Part shown: positions 1-11,329 of the stretch, piece after piece
Layout of the letters: the number at the start of each line of letters is the position of its first letter
Position numbering within the stretch: position 1 is the stretch's first letter
Assembly: GCF_019279795.1 (NCBI RefSeq)
Contig: NC_056726.1
Span: forward strand, 1,135,319,182-1,135,383,181
Direction: 5' to 3'
Source: Protopterus annectens
Lineage: Eukaryota; Chordata; Ceratodontiformes; Protopteridae
Length of the DNA stretch: 64,000 nucleotides
Translations under genes and position numbers: made by a program
Notes under the pieces: generated by a model
Told to the model about the DNA's origin: nothing
The model's database searches: none
Seen by the model: only the letters and a program-made list of their open reading frames with translations

Positions 1-640
1 ATTATATGAAACAGAGGTAACTGAAGATTTACAAGTCTAATGATAGTGCCTTATAGTTTGAGCTATCAGTGTCCAGTGGAAATAGCACTGGGAGTGACTT
101 GTAAACTCTAATTTACAGTAGGGGCGGCAGCTAAAAAGGCACCACATTTAAAAGGACATGAGTTGGGCAGGCTGGTGGATAAAAATCCAAAAATCAATGC
201 AGTCAAACAGCAGTTTTAAACTTAAAGCTCTTGTAACTGAAGAGGAATGTATGTGAATAACTTAAATAAGAAAACTGTTTCTTAGCTCCTCTCACTAATC
301 AGCTAGATCTAATTCTTACTCAATCAATGAATGCAAAAGGAATGTTTGCTAACTGACGCTAGCCAACAACTTTTAACACTTTAAAAAAATGCAGCAAAAC
401 AAACTTTAAAATACAACAAACTGTAATATAATACCAAAATCAAAAGGTAATAGAAACACCGAGACCTTAAATGTCGAAAGCTGTTGCTATGAAAAGAATC
501 ATACTAAGAAATGCCAAATATTGACTGGTAAAGAATTACATCAGACTTTCCTTCAGCTAGTACAAACCTTAATGGTTGCACACAACTTATTTAAACATAC
601 ACTAGATTTAATAATTCAACAGTAAAGGTGCAATTCTAGA
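1..640. other. AT-rich sequence, nothing recognised
   Basis: No long reading frame, tandem repeat or familiar element was seen. The stretch is AT-rich and ends just before a possible L2-like fragment. Confidence 0.5.
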
Positions 641-800
641 CTCAATACTGGTCTCTTACCCTAGAAAATTTACAACCTCTGGAACCTATCCAAACTCACT
701 TAGTGACAACCTTTCAGCTTATACCCATACAACCACCACCCACCAACCTAACACTCATCAACTTAGAAAAAAAACTCTTCCACTCCATGAGGTAATCAAT
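640..800 (+). mobile_element. possible L2-like LINE endonuclease scrap
   Basis: A short plus-strand stretch translates as NSLSDNLSAYTH. This resembles the end of an L2-type endonuclease domain, where the same family has NSLSDHLPAFTY near 1,700 in this window. The rest of the domain is absent or unrecognisable. It may be a separate small fragment or the displaced 5' part of the element starting near 1,640. The call rests on one motif. Confidence 0.35.
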
Positions 801-1640
801 ACTTTTTGTTAGATTAGGGACCTCTATTTTAAAGTAGTTATTAGGCATTATGCAGACTAAAAGGTAAAATATGTAGTGTCAGACAAATATGCAATCAGTT
901 TTAGAGAAAGACAGTTTATTAGAAAGGAAAGATAAGCATGAGATGTGCAGAAAATACAGAATGTTCTTTTCTCAGGAAAAAGATACAATCTTTCCAGCTA
1001 TAGAACGTTCCTTAATGAAATGTTAAATAAAGCGCATACGAGACAAGGCCTAAGGACCAAGATTGGGGGGGTGAATGCGGTTTACAAAGGAAAATCACTG
1101 GACTAAAGCAATATAATATGTTGTGTTCAGCATAGCAGTTCAATTAAGGTTAGTTAGTTCATTCGACCTGTCATTACATAGAAGACTACAATACAGACAC
1201 TCGAGCCTGAGTACAGAAGACAGGTCAAATAAAGACTATTTTAGTTTACGTTGTTCAGGACAATCAGACTATGACGTGCAGTAACTTTGGATATATTTAG
1301 CAGCACTGTTACTGCTAATCAGCATGCCAGCATTTCTACAGACTGTTATTGTTTATCAGCACTGTTAATGAAGACAGTATTCGGATGTTGTGAACGTCTA
1401 ATAATGAACTACAGTGTTTGAAAAATTCATTCTGAGAAGTGCACAAGACTTGGCCCATAAAGGAGAGAGTGGCACCTGTTCAGCATGAGTTTGTTTCAGT
1501 CTCAATTCAGTTGTTTCCAGTTAATTTCAGTACAATACAGTCTTATCAATTCTTACACTTTTTATAACTTATTCTTAAATACTCTAAACAATCATGCCCC
1601 ACTCCACAAAAAGTGCAAAATAAACAACCTGAAATAAGCC
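800..1640. other. unassigned AT-rich DNA
   Basis: No coding frame or familiar repeat was recognised. It lies between two L2-like endonuclease motifs, so it could be an insertion that split one LINE copy. Confidence 0.4.
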
Positions 1641-3672
1641 TCAACTAAACTCTTGTATCACATCCACACAAATTCACTAACTCAGGCTCCCTCCCCAATT
1701 CCCTGAGTGATCATCTACCTGCTTTCACATATAGAACTCAAACTCAGGTACCAAAATCCCATATCTACAAAACAACTAAAAACCTCACTAAGTCCAACCC
1801 ATCAACATTTAACACCATTCTAAAAGCCCATAACTGGAACCCTCTACAACTAGATGAAGCTGTTAAGTATTTTAACAAAATCTTTCCAAGTACCGTTAAC
1901 TCTCTTGCCCCTACATAAACAAAAAGAACCAAAATTAGCCATGCTGCATGGTTAACTAAACCTACAAAAGTAATACTTTTAGCTAGGGATAGAGTCTGGA
2001 AAGTCTAGTGCAATAACAAGACACCGACAGATGAATTTAACAACTCAGAAACCAAGCCAAAAAACTAGTCATCAATGACAAAAAAAAACATTTCCAAAAC
2101 AACTATCCATGCATAAAAACAACCCCAAGAATTTTTTGGAAATCTGTATTCTCTCCTCAATCCCAGAACTACTCAAAATCCATCTCCATCTCCTGACATG
2201 ACCCTGCAAGATACAGCCCACACTTCCAACTTCCACTTTATTGATACCATCATTAAACTCATTTCTGAACTCCCTACAAACTCAAATCCATACGTCACCA
2301 ATAATACAATCATCAGACAAGCAACCATACAAACTTCTTCCAATCATCCTGCATCACATGAAACTACCACTAACGCAACATCAGAAACCCATAGCTGCTC
2401 ACTAAAACCTGTTCCCAACTCTCTAATTCTAAAACTTAAAAAAAAAACCTGAAACCCTGTTCCCTATCTACTGAGAACCTCCCCCAAGAATATTTGAAAA
2501 TCGCTGCTGACACAATAGCATACCCCATCAGTATTCTAATAAACCGATTCATCTCTGAAGCAACCATCCCACAAATCTGGAAAAATTCCATTATAACTCC
2601 ACTTCATAAAGGTGGTAATACAAATAATCTTACTAACTATAGACCAGTCTCTGGTCTTTCTCCTCTCTCCAAAATATTAGAAAAGTGTATGCATAGTCAA
2701 CTACTCAATCACCTTATAGACTACAACCTCCTCACCCCAACACAACATTTTTTCACCCATTCCATAGCACTACCACTGCCCTCCTCTCCTTCACAAACAC
2801 TGTGAACAAGGCTTTAGATGAAGGTCTAATAACTTCAGTAGTCCTGTTGGACGTATCCAAGGCATTTTACACAGGGTTACATAGCAAACTACTTCAACAA
2901 CTGTCAAAATAGGCTGCTCCCTACATACACTGTCCTGGTCTGCTAACTACATACACAACAGGCAACAATCAGTGAAATGGCAGAGCAAACAATCTACCTA
3001 TCTGTTAAATAAAATAGGAGCATCCCAAGGGCCCATCCTCAGACCCCTGCTCTTTAATATTTTCATAAACCATTTACATCTAGTGTCTCCTCAAACCACA
3101 CTGGTCCAATATGTGGATGACTCCACAATCATACCCTCCTCCAAAAACTTTCAAGACCTCCTAAAAATAACCCATAAAGCATTCAAATCCATAGAAACCT
3201 GGCTTAATGACTCTGAATTACTTCTAAATGGCAAAAAAAAAAACAAAACTACTTATTTTCTCCACCATACCAACCTCACAAGACTTTAAAATTTACTCCC
3301 AAGATAAAACGGAAATTCAGGTTGTTCATTCTGCAAAACTACTTGGTATAACAATAGAAGATAAACTCTCCTATGAGCAACACTTTCTTAACACTTTAAA
3401 AAGAACTCACTTTAAACTAGGTAAACTGTACAGACATCAAAAGTACATAGATGGACCCACAAAAATCAAGCTGACCAAGTCTTTACTACTTCTATCCCTC
3501 TTTTATGGTATTCCCATCTTTACAAACCTTCACTCCTCCCTCTTTAATGAACTAACTACAATGCTGCAACTACAAAATTGCAAAATTTGCCTCCAGCTTG
3601 CAACACCGTACCCATCACTGCCAATCTATGTGGTATTCAGCACTTTTCCTTGTAGGAGATGTAATTTTTGTT
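1640..3672 (+). mobile_element. L2-like non-LTR retrotransposon, degenerate 5'-truncated copy
   Basis: The order along the plus strand is the end of an apurinic-type endonuclease domain (SDHLPAF near 1,710), a linker with the FNKIFPSTVNSLAP motif, then reverse transcriptase to about 3,670. This order and these motifs fit the L2 group of LINEs. Stops and frameshifts break the reading frame in many places. The 3' end is lost and a Penelope-like fragment follows. Related copies lie at 22.7-27.3, 30.4 and 32.7-34.2 kb. Confidence 0.78.
2494..3672 (+). pseudogene. L2-like reverse transcriptase remnant
   Basis: Three overlapping frames together cover most of a LINE reverse transcriptase. The first has the entry motif ITPLHKGG followed by NYRPVSGLSPLSKILEK. 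The second has ASQGPILRPLLFNIFINHL and the catalytic box as QYVDDST. The third (3,228-3,672) holds the thumb region, ending in a degraded C terminus. In life this enzyme would copy its own RNA at a nicked target site. Frames change near 2,805 and 3,230, the latter beside an A-run. The catalytic aspartates survive but the gene cannot make a full protein. Confidence 0.8.
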
Positions 3673-3752
3673 AATATATTAATAGGAATAATAGTGTTAT
3701 TCATCCTATTACACTGTTTACTTATGTGCTTAAACTTTATGCAGATTGCAAC

Positions 3753-4188
3753 ATGAAAAATATAGTATACTTAGCATGCTGTGTTACATGTTCACCGTTA
3801 TTATACTGGCAAAACCAATTGGTCTTTGATGGAATGGATCAGAGAGCAATTATATAGGATTAAAATCAGAGACAATAAAAATGCTTTAGCAAAACACATT
3901 ATGGAGACTGATGATACTTATATTTTTAAATTCATGGTTATTGAATTATTGAGGAAAATTCAAAAGTTGGGAGATTTAAAGAATATTACAAAAGTATACA
4001 AGAGCAGTTGGATTATCAAACTGCAGGCTAAAAGGGGGAAGGGACTAAATGGTAAAGTGCCTCTGAAACCTTTTGTAAATTTGCGAGACTTTTTAAAATT
4101 AATATGTACTTTGTATCACTGGTTGGTTACTTTGTATCTTGTTCTGTTTTATGATTGGTTAACACAGCATCTTGAGTCATGTTTCTAA
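3753..4188 (+). pseudogene. GIY-YIG endonuclease domain of a Penelope-like element (fragment)
   Basis: The frame from 3,753 reads NMKNIVYLACCVTCS, the GIY-like half of the motif with its paired cysteines. After a one-base shift the frame starting at 3,781 gives YYTGKTNWSLMEWIREQLYR, the YIG half with the conserved Gly-Lys-Thr and the Arg and Glu positions expected of this fold. Further on are ALAKHI and a tail ending near KGLNGKVPL, like the ends of Penelope proteins. The domain nicks target DNA in the family. The frameshift near 3,795 and the missing reverse transcriptase make it a pseudogene. Confidence 0.72.
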
Positions 4189-4225
4189 TGTATGTAAATT
4201 CTGTTTTAATTCTATTTTTTTATAT

Positions 4226-4275
4226 GGTCTGATGAAGTGCCGATCCTAGGCATGAAAGCGCTTACCCAAATAAAT
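4226..4275 (+). ncRNA. hammerhead-ribozyme-like motif in Penelope pseudo-LTR
   Basis: The core CTGATGA (4,229-4,235) is followed by a stem GTGCC/GGCAT with a seven-base loop, then GAAA (4,254-4,257) and GCGC. This is the order of conserved parts in hammerhead ribozymes, which are known in the terminal repeats of Penelope-like elements. I could not establish stem I or the cleavage triplet by eye, so activity is unproven. It lies 40 bases after the GIY-YIG frame, where such a motif is expected. Confidence 0.55.
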
Positions 4276-4555
4276 TATACATGTTTTTTTTTTACCTTCT
4301 TCTCATGTTTTGCTGCTCCAGTGTTGTTTTCTTTGGTATTTATTTTTCTTCTGGATCACCATTTGTCCATTGTGGGATTAGTCGCTGCTGTTGCAATGGA
4401 CAAATATATTTTTGCCTGGACAATATTATCTAGTCATCTCTGTAACAATGGGTTTATTCAGTGTGTTTAATATCATCTCTCTGAACTTCAACTTATGAAT
4501 CCTTTACTTGTTGACAATATTCTTTTTCATCTTGTTGTATCTGTCCTAATATTTT

Positions 4556-4828
4556 ATTTTAATTATTTATTTATTTATTTGATTAACATTTGTTTACCTG
4601 GAAAGTCCAACTTGGAATGAAGCCAGTTTTCAGTGGAGGCCAGGGGAGAAACACTTCAGATACATGTCTTTGTAATGTGGGAGGAAAACAGAGCACCTGG
4701 AGGAAAACCACACTAATGCAGGGAGGACATGCAGACTCTGCACAGAAGGCACCCCAGCCGAGAATCAAACTGGAGAACCTCTTGCTGTGAGGTGACAATG
4801 CTACCACTGCACCACTGGACCATGCAGA
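4556..4828 (-). mobile_element. V-SINE-like tRNA-derived SINE with L2-type 3' tail
   Basis: Read on the minus strand, it begins with a tRNA-like head: A-box-like TGGTGCAGTGGTAGC and B-box-like AGTTTGATTCT. A central block follows with the TTTTCCTCCAGGTGCTCTG and TTTTCCTCCCACATTAC motifs typical of the V-SINE central domain of fishes. The 3' part matches the end of the L2-like LINE at 34,150-34,247, including GGACTTTCC, GGTAAACAAATGT and a (AAAT)n tail. The sharing of a 3' end is the usual mark of a SINE moved by that LINE. No clear target duplication was found. Confidence 0.75.
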
Positions 4829-4949
4829 TTTGCATTATGTGTGTACAGGTTCACACTGCATGAAGTTAAGATGAAATTTTACTTAGTTAATATGTCATCC
4901 TTCGGTATTATACTTTGTAATAACTTTGTGTAACTGTAACCATATTATG

Positions 4950-5098
4950 CAATATGCAGCTTTTCTCCCTGAACTTCCACTGAAAATGGTATATTATCCC
5001 AGTCTGACCTTCCTGGTAAATAAGTGCCAAAATAAATAAATAAATACATAAATAACTAAATAAATAAATAACTAACTACATAAATAAATAAATACATG
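4950..5098 (+). mobile_element. L2-like LINE or SINE 3' tail
   Basis: The motif series GCAGCTTTTCTCCCTG, CCACTGAAAATGG, CAGTCTGACCTTCCTGGTAA and a (AAAT)n run matches the tail shared by the V-SINE-like copy and the L2-like LINE. No coding part is attached, so it is either a very short LINE copy or a SINE end. Confidence 0.65.
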
Positions 5099-5099
5099 G

Positions 5100-5854
5100 A
5101 GTTTTGGCTATAACCCCATCAATGGTGGCTGTTGTGGTCACCCATGTCACTGTAGGGGAATTCTACTCACTCTCCAGATGTCTGCTTGGTCTTACACACA
5201 CAAACCACAGGAGGGCCTCTATCACCAGCTTGCTAAGCCACAACTCTCAATCTTATACCTACTGGTTGTGTACAAGTGTCCAACCTTCACCCAGAATACA
5301 CAAGCTGGTGTGAGCTGCTCAACCACATCCTCCCCTGCCTGGCAGTTCCGCCACTCAAACTGCTATTCAAATGTGGCACATCTGGGTTGTAGTCAGGGTT
5401 TTGTCTCTCTAGGCATCAGATCCAGACTTATTGTTACTGACGATTCTTCTTAAAATAATCTGCTGTACTCTTCAAGTTTCATTCTCTTCAAAAAGAACAA
5501 ATTGCACTTGTTGAAAACCCAGTTCAGAAGTTACTTCTAGTTCAAATTCCATATTTTCTAGTAAATATGTATATAATTTATTGTTTACAGATTTTTTATG
5601 GCTGATGAAGCTGATGGGCCCAAAATTACCTGTGTCTATAGAGAGGTCACCTTATGTAGTAGAGTTACAATGGCTGTTCTCCAGGTATCAAGCACAATCC
5701 TTGTGGATAGGCTGAGGTGGAATGACTTAATTACAGGCTAAGATACTGCACACTTAATAATTATTTATTAGCCTTTGACAGGGATCCTAAGACTTGTTGA
5801 AGACAATTTCAGGGGAAACTAAGTTTTTGTGTACATCAGGGGCATTAATGTGGA
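5100..5854. other. unassigned DNA
   Basis: There are no frames with recognisable protein similarity. A CTGATGAAG string at 5,603-5,611 recalls the hammerhead core, but the matching GAAA is missing. Nothing else was recognised. Confidence 0.45.
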
Positions 5855-5955
5855 TGGGTTTTAATTATTTTATTTTGAATTTGTTACCTGGGATAGAGCA
5901 CTGATCCCATTAACCCCATTTCAGTCCTGGCCTGAGGAGATAAACTACGGTGACA
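5855..5955 (-). mobile_element. weak L2-like 3' tail
   Basis: On the plus strand the order is TTTGTTACCTGGG, then CCATTTCAGTCCTGGCCTGAGG. This parallels the reverse complement of the L2-like tail (TTTGTTGACCGGG, then CCATTTTCAGTAGAGGCCCG) at 30,770-30,830. The copy is diverged and short. Confidence 0.4.
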
Positions 5956-6333
5956 TATCATGGACATTATTAAGTCTGTTTCTTACACAGTCACCATCTG
6001 CCAGTGTTAACAGATAAGTAATTTCTGTAACTATGTTGTGATTTATTAAATATGTTATTAGACTCAGTATCGCTGATCAGCTATTGGTGAATTAATTCAC
6101 TCCCAGATTTATACTACTGTGCGAAAACAAAGTAGATCTAAACTTGTTAGGCTTGGCCAATATCCCTTTTGTGTACACCTAGTACCACAGGGTCTGTCAA
6201 GTTATGCAATCTTCATGAGTGCTGTACTCACTAATTTTGTTTATAGGAATAGCCAATGAATGTGATTCAAGTTATAGAAATCAGTGTAAATCAGCATCAG
6301 ACCATGTAAAGCTAGAGTCTTTGATTTGGCGAT
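5956..6333. other. unassigned DNA
   Basis: No coding signal, tandem repeat or known element was recognised here. Confidence 0.45.
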
Positions 6334-6514
6334 GTTATACTGTACTGGCTCACCAGATGCGCAGTAGCAAGCGCCGCCCAAACCCCGCCCAAACTAGTTC
6401 ACATCTTGCTGTACTTATGAATAACCAACAATTAAGTGGTTTCATCAGCATGAATATTCATTTTGATGAGGAAGCCTATACATGCGGAATTGGGTGAGCC
6501 AGAACAGTACAGCA
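6334..6514. mobile_element. possible short inverted-repeat element
   Basis: TACTGTACTGGCTCACC near 6,336 is answered by GGGTGAGCCAGAACAGTAC near 6,493 in reverse complement, apart from a three-base insertion. The inside has a CG-rich patch near 6,360-6,390. It could be a small non-autonomous DNA transposon. No target duplication was found, and the foldback element starts ten bases beyond. Confidence 0.3.
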
Positions 6515-6524
6515 AAACCATGAA

Positions 6525-6877
6525 TATTTTAATGTGATTTCCACGGCTTTTCTTTTAATATAAGTTACTACAAGTAATCCTAAACCACCTTATTACATCA
6601 ACTATACAAGTAATACCAGTGAATATAAACAAATTTTTCTCTTTGCGTATGTAGGGGACAAGCCCCAGTGCACCCCCCACCGATATACCAACACCGAGAA
6701 CCGACTACAAGGGGGGGGGGTGCAGCGGGGCTTGCCTCATGGAAAAGCAAAGGGGAAAAGTAATTGTTGTTTATATTCACTGGGATTTCTTGATTAGTTG
6801 ATATAATAATAATTCGGTTTAGGATTACTTGTAGTAGTTTATATTAAAAGAAAAGTTGTGGAAATCGCATTAAAATA
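6525..6877. mobile_element. foldback (long inverted repeat) element, copy 1
   Basis: The two halves are inverted copies of about 110-120 bp. The left end TATTTTAATGTGATTTCC pairs with the right end GGAAATCGCATTAAAATA, and the match continues inward through TTACTACAAGTAATCCTAAACC. The centre is G/C-run rich and on the minus strand holds TCTCGGTGTTGGTATAT (6,683-6,699). That core also occurs in the foldback elements at 39.5, 50.2 and 61.5 kb. The outer ends differ from the GGGTCTATATT ends of the other three. No coding capacity was seen, and no clear target duplication. Confidence 0.65.
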
Positions 6878-7326
6878 CAAACAAGGTCCTTGAGCACCTG
6901 CATTACTATAAGATGAAAACTAAACTATCACAGGAACGTACAGTACTGAGCTGCTCATCTACATTTATTATGTGCTTGTCTTCACGGGCTAATATACATG
7001 GCATGCCAAATCATGCCTCATTTCCATACCACTTCACAGATATTAGACTTGCCAATCACCCTGGCCACTCCCACTCCTACACAAAACTGCCAGTGAGCCA
7101 GTACACTACAACATCACCTTTGATTTTTAGAGAAAAGCATCCTTACAAAGGAAACATTCACTTTAATTGAGCACATTCTTGTACCATTATGGGTCCTGCC
7201 ATATCAGAACATTCTAGAAAACACTATAACAACTTCATTAATACTGACATGAGGCTTTAACCAGATTATTATTAGCAGAGTGTGTTGCCTGATTAGTTCC
7301 ACTGGTCTATTTTCAAGGAAGGTGGC

Positions 7327-7330
<4 letters not shown>
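6878..7330. other. unassigned DNA
   Basis: No protein similarity or recognised repeat was found. The stretch lies between the foldback element and an AT microsatellite. Confidence 0.45.

Positions 7331-7388
<58 letters not shown>
7331..7388. repeat. (AT)n microsatellite
   Basis: An uninterrupted AT dinucleotide run of about 29 units. Confidence 0.97.
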
Positions 7389-7390
<2 letters not shown>

Positions 7391-7391
7391 T

Positions 7392-7585
7392 CTATTTTGT
7401 TGGACAGCAGAGAAATACCTTTATTTACTGTCAGAATTGCTGCTGCGCCATCATGGTGTTCTGCAACCAGCCTGATAGCAGTAGGTATTTTGATGCAGAG
7501 TAGTAACGTTTCACTTACAAAAAAACTCTTCATTGTTAGAGAACAATCTTTGTGTCCACTTCTGATCATAGCTATCTTAACATAG
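7392..7585 (-). pseudogene. inverted CR1 endonuclease segment (tentative)
   Basis: The minus-strand frame reads IRLVAEHHDGAAAILTVNKG. Several CR1 copies here have SRLVAQHEASETIHVQLTVG at the matching place in the endonuclease domain. The next part of the same domain (the GDFNYP region) starts on the plus strand just to the right at about 7,600. This order fits a LINE 5' inversion. The match is short and diverged. Confidence 0.4.
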
Positions 7586-7589
7586 TAGT

Positions 7590-10136
7590 TGAAATCCCAA
7601 TTAAACCCAACATATTCTTAGGAACTTCAGCTATCCACCAATAAACTGACTGGCCTTCGCTGGCAATGGTCAGCATTCCCAATGCTTCTTTGACATTATA
7701 AATGCTAACTCTCTTTTACAAATATTTAGGTACTCTTCTAGGGGCCCAGGTATCCTTGATCTAGCCCTTGCAAATATGGCCACTTCCTACTCAGCTCCAT
7801 ATGTATAACTGCGTCTTGTTAACTCAGACTATAATTTAGTATCTTTTTCCTTTAAAACTGGCAGTACTTCCCCTGAAAATACTTTTTTGTTCAGGGATGT
7901 CTTAAAGGCAAACCTTCTTCAGTCATTTGATGACCTAAATAAATTCTACTGTAATCCTCCTCGAGTGGATTCCACTGCAAAAGCTGCTGCTTATGTCTCT
8001 GACTTATACACCCATTTAGATAGCTGTATTGAAAAGGTAGCCCCTAGATGTACCAAATATATTGGGAAATTTAAAAACAAACCCCATAGGGTGGCATATC
8101 CATAAAAATAAATTCTATTAGGAGAAAAAAATGCTTAATGATTATAAGAGGTCTCATTCTGTCTACCTTAAGAGCACACTTGAACAAACTAGTAAAAAGC
8201 TCAAGTTAACTATAAGGAAGCTGAAATTACATTATACATTTAAAATAGCCAATAAAACCAAAAATAACTACAACTATTTATTTAATTATGTCAGGAAGTT
8301 AAGCATTAACACTCAACAATGTTTGAAGTTAGTCCACAATAATACTGCACACTGACCTAAAGGAAATACTTAATATACTAAATGACAATCTTAGTGCAAA
8401 TTTTACTCCACCCACAATTATAGCTATTCCATGGATTCCACAGTTCTAGCCACCCTCTTAATTACAGTTGAACAAGTTCTCTTAGCTCTCTCAGAAGCTA
8501 AGAACATCTCATTCACAGGTCCTGATGATATGCCAGAGTCCCTGATTATTAGATTCAAACATGGCCTATCTGAACACCTACTTAACCTCTTCAATCTAAG
8601 CAACTCCAATGGTTACATTCCTGAAGCATAGAAAAAAGCCATTTTTATATCATTACACAAGGGTAGCCTTACCAAGGATCTTGGTTACTACAGATCCATT
8701 AGTCTCAGTAGCCTTATACATAGACCTATGGAGCATATTATCTCAGACCTCATTAATCTGGACATTGAAAATTTCTTATCCATGGACACTCATAAATTCA
8801 GCTTTGTCAAAAGAAGGTCCTCCCTCTTCAACCTCATTAATTTCTTTGAACAAGTAACAGACGCAGTGCATAAAAGTTATACAGTTCATATACAATATCT
8901 GTTTCTGGTCAAGGCCTTTGACACTACTGCCCTCGCAGGCATTATAGACAGACTTGTAAATCTGAATATAAATCCTTATGTTATGTGGGTTGGTTGAAGG
9001 AACCCATGTGGTTAGAGTCACAGATGTCACTTCTGAAAGTAAAAAAATTACCAGTGGTGTGCCATGGTTCTCAGTGTTTGTCTTTCATCTATTTGGTTAT
9101 CTATTTCACAGACCTTCAGGCTAACACTCCTGAGCTATGGTTATCTAGGTTTGCAAACAATTGTAAACTGGGCATTGTTATTTGATCTTTCACTTACACA
9201 GAACTGTTCCAACATGAGTTAGACCTTGTTAACAACAGGTGTAAGGATAATTGTCACAAATTAAATGTGAAAAAATGTAGTATAGTTTATTTTAGTAAAC
9301 AAAACAAAAACATTTTCACATGAACTATAGGTGATACAACCCTCTAAACAGAAACTGTCATAAGGGATTTAGGCACTCTTGTTGATAATTCCTAACCTTT
9401 TGATTATCATGTCTCGGTTATGACTCAGAAAACCTTCCAACCTTCCATCTGGCTCTTCTAATTTACAAAGCCATCTCCACTAGATCCAAAGAAGTCTTAA
9501 TTCCCCTTTGTTTGTATCTCAACAGACCCATTATTGAATATAATGCAATTTTTGACATGTATTTGTCTAAACACGTCATTGAAACAGACCCAATATTAAA
9601 TATAATGCAGTTTTTGACATGCATTTGTCTAAACATGTCATTCAGCTTGAGAAACCTCAGAGTTTAATTGCTAAAAAGATCAGTGGCCTCAAAAAAATCA
9701 GTTATCAGGACAGACCGGCAGCAGTTTCCCTGTATACAGTCTATTACAGACTCCTCAATGGACATCTGTGTCTAACCTTTCGAGCCGTGAAAGATCCATC
9801 TCTCTTTGACATCCTCTTCCTTCACAGAACAAATGGTACCTCGAATGCCGGGTTAAAGGAAGTAAACATTCACTAGCAGATAAACAAGACATAGATTCAT
9901 ATCCTAGGTATCCCCCACCTTTGGAACAAGTTTCCCCTACATGCCAAGCAGAGAAGCACCCTTTATTTTTATGGTAAACCTAGATAATCAAATGAGCAGC
10001 CCCACATTCTCTCCCAGTATGTTTTGTTTTGCCCTCCTTGAGGCTAGAAGGAATTTATGATCAGAGGTTTTGGGTTGGGCTTGTAGTGCTCTGCAGACTG
10101 ATTGGCTGTTACTTAACTTATGACCCCATGAAAGTT
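7590..10136 (+). mobile_element. CR1-clade LINE, diverged copy
   Basis: The plus strand carries, in order, the second half of the endonuclease (7,600-7,860), the linker (7,887-8,355) and the reverse transcriptase (8,431-9,880). It ends in a 3' region whose tail CTTATGACCCCATGAA resembles the (CCTATGAA)n ends of other CR1 copies here. The protein is diverged from the main CR1 family of the window, so it is an older copy or a separate subfamily. Stops and frameshifts are frequent. A duplicated stretch of about 60 bases containing TTTTTGACATG occurs near 9,525-9,650. Confidence 0.75.
7887..9876 (+). pseudogene. CR1 ORF2 remnant: linker and reverse transcriptase
   Basis: The linker frame starts near RDVLKANLLQSFDDLNKFYC. 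The fingers region keeps ALSEAKNISFTGPDDMPESL, matching SKAKNTASMGPDNIPG of the other copies. The palm keeps HKFSFVKRRSSLFNLINFFE, where other copies have QFGFVKGRSCLLNLIDFFE. The catalytic FADDCKLG box is changed to FANNCKLG, so both key aspartates are lost. The C-terminal part (9,619-9,876) has LYTVYYRLLNGHLCLTFRAV. At least six frame breaks occur, and the enzyme is dead. Confidence 0.75.
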
Positions 10137-10740
10137 AGATTTATGTAGGTGGAGACATCAGTAGAAAATGGTGGTGAACACTGCCTTCCACAGAGCTATT
10201 AACAGTATGAATGATAGAAGGCTATCTGAAAAAGAGTTGGCATTTAATTGCTATAATACTTGTTCCAGGTCTGCAGTTTAAATGTTCACAAGATCACATT
10301 TAAAGGGATTGGCATGGAAGAAATTATATATGTTATGCTCCTTATTCAGAATGCTTTGTCAGCATTGGGTGTTAAGTATTCTTTTTTTTAATTAAAGCTT
10401 GTTTGTCAGATGTACAGCAGCCCTTTCTGAGTGTTTATTTACTAATCGGAGAATTTGGAGTATAAGTAATGAGTACTTTTCTTAGGGTTTTAGGGTAGTA
10501 GGCTGAAACCATTTAATGAAGGCATATTATATCAGAATAAAGTCAATCGAGGTTTATGTATGTCACAGCGGGGGTTATTTTATTTTTTTGTATATTCTTT
10601 ATTTTTTATAGTCTCAGATAAACAAGGTGGCGTTTGGAGTTAGCCTTTGGGCAGCGTTTTATAATTACCTTGTTAGGGCTTGGAAAGAGAAAATGAAATA
10701 TCTAACTTCAAGGTTTATAGAAAATGAAAGAAGCATATAG
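10137..10740. other. unassigned AT-rich DNA
   Basis: It lies between the end of one CR1 copy and the 3' end of another. No coding frame or recognised repeat was seen. Confidence 0.45.
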
Positions 10741-11329
10741 TTTCATAGGCCCGTGGGTATATACTATGCTAATGACTACCATGGTCTTTATAAGCTTATC
10801 CATGTAATCCAACCAAATTGCATCCTTGTGTATCTTAGGTGTTTATTAGGAGGAGTTATGTTAGGAAGCATCTAGAGGTTACAAGGGGGTATGTTAGTTT
10901 GGGTATTACTGTCTGCCTCTGGCTATCACAGATATAAGAGCCAGACCAAGGGGTCAATTTCCAATTTCCCATCCATTGCCAAGGCAATAAATAGAGCTAG
11001 GGATATAAACTGATTGTAGTAAACAGGCTATCATCATGTGAGCAATGTTCTTTGGATGTGACTCATGGTTTCCCTTTTGTATTGAATGTGCATTTATTTA
11101 ACAGAATGAAGTCTATTACTTTAATGTTAATATATTAACTATGAATACATTTTCTTTAGCTTGTTTTTTTTTCTCTTGCAGTCTCACAGGTGTGAAATAC
11201 AGTGTGTTTGGGTAACAACAGCCTTCATTTTTCTTTTACGTGCCTGCTAAATTATATTACCAGACAGTACTCCCAGACTGGTCATGAAAAGGACACTTGT
11301 GATTTGTGTTGTTTATAGGTGAATACTAG

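Larger units (their letters stand above)
3735..4330 (+). mobile_element. Penelope-like element, 3' fragment with pseudo-LTR
   Basis: This fragment carries the end of a GIY-YIG endonuclease domain followed by a hammerhead-like motif, the typical 3' order of Penelope-like retroelements. No reverse transcriptase was found upstream, where the L2-like LINE ends. It is a different family from the longer Penelope-like copy at 27.3-30.4 kb. The 3' limit is approximate. Confidence 0.7.

Noticed and set aside
4590-4807. Two overlapping frames on opposite strands
   Set aside because: Both lie within the V-SINE-like copy, which is non-coding.
5603-5635. Second hammerhead-like core (CTGATGAAG)
   Set aside because: The GAAA after the stem reads CAAA and the stem is poor.
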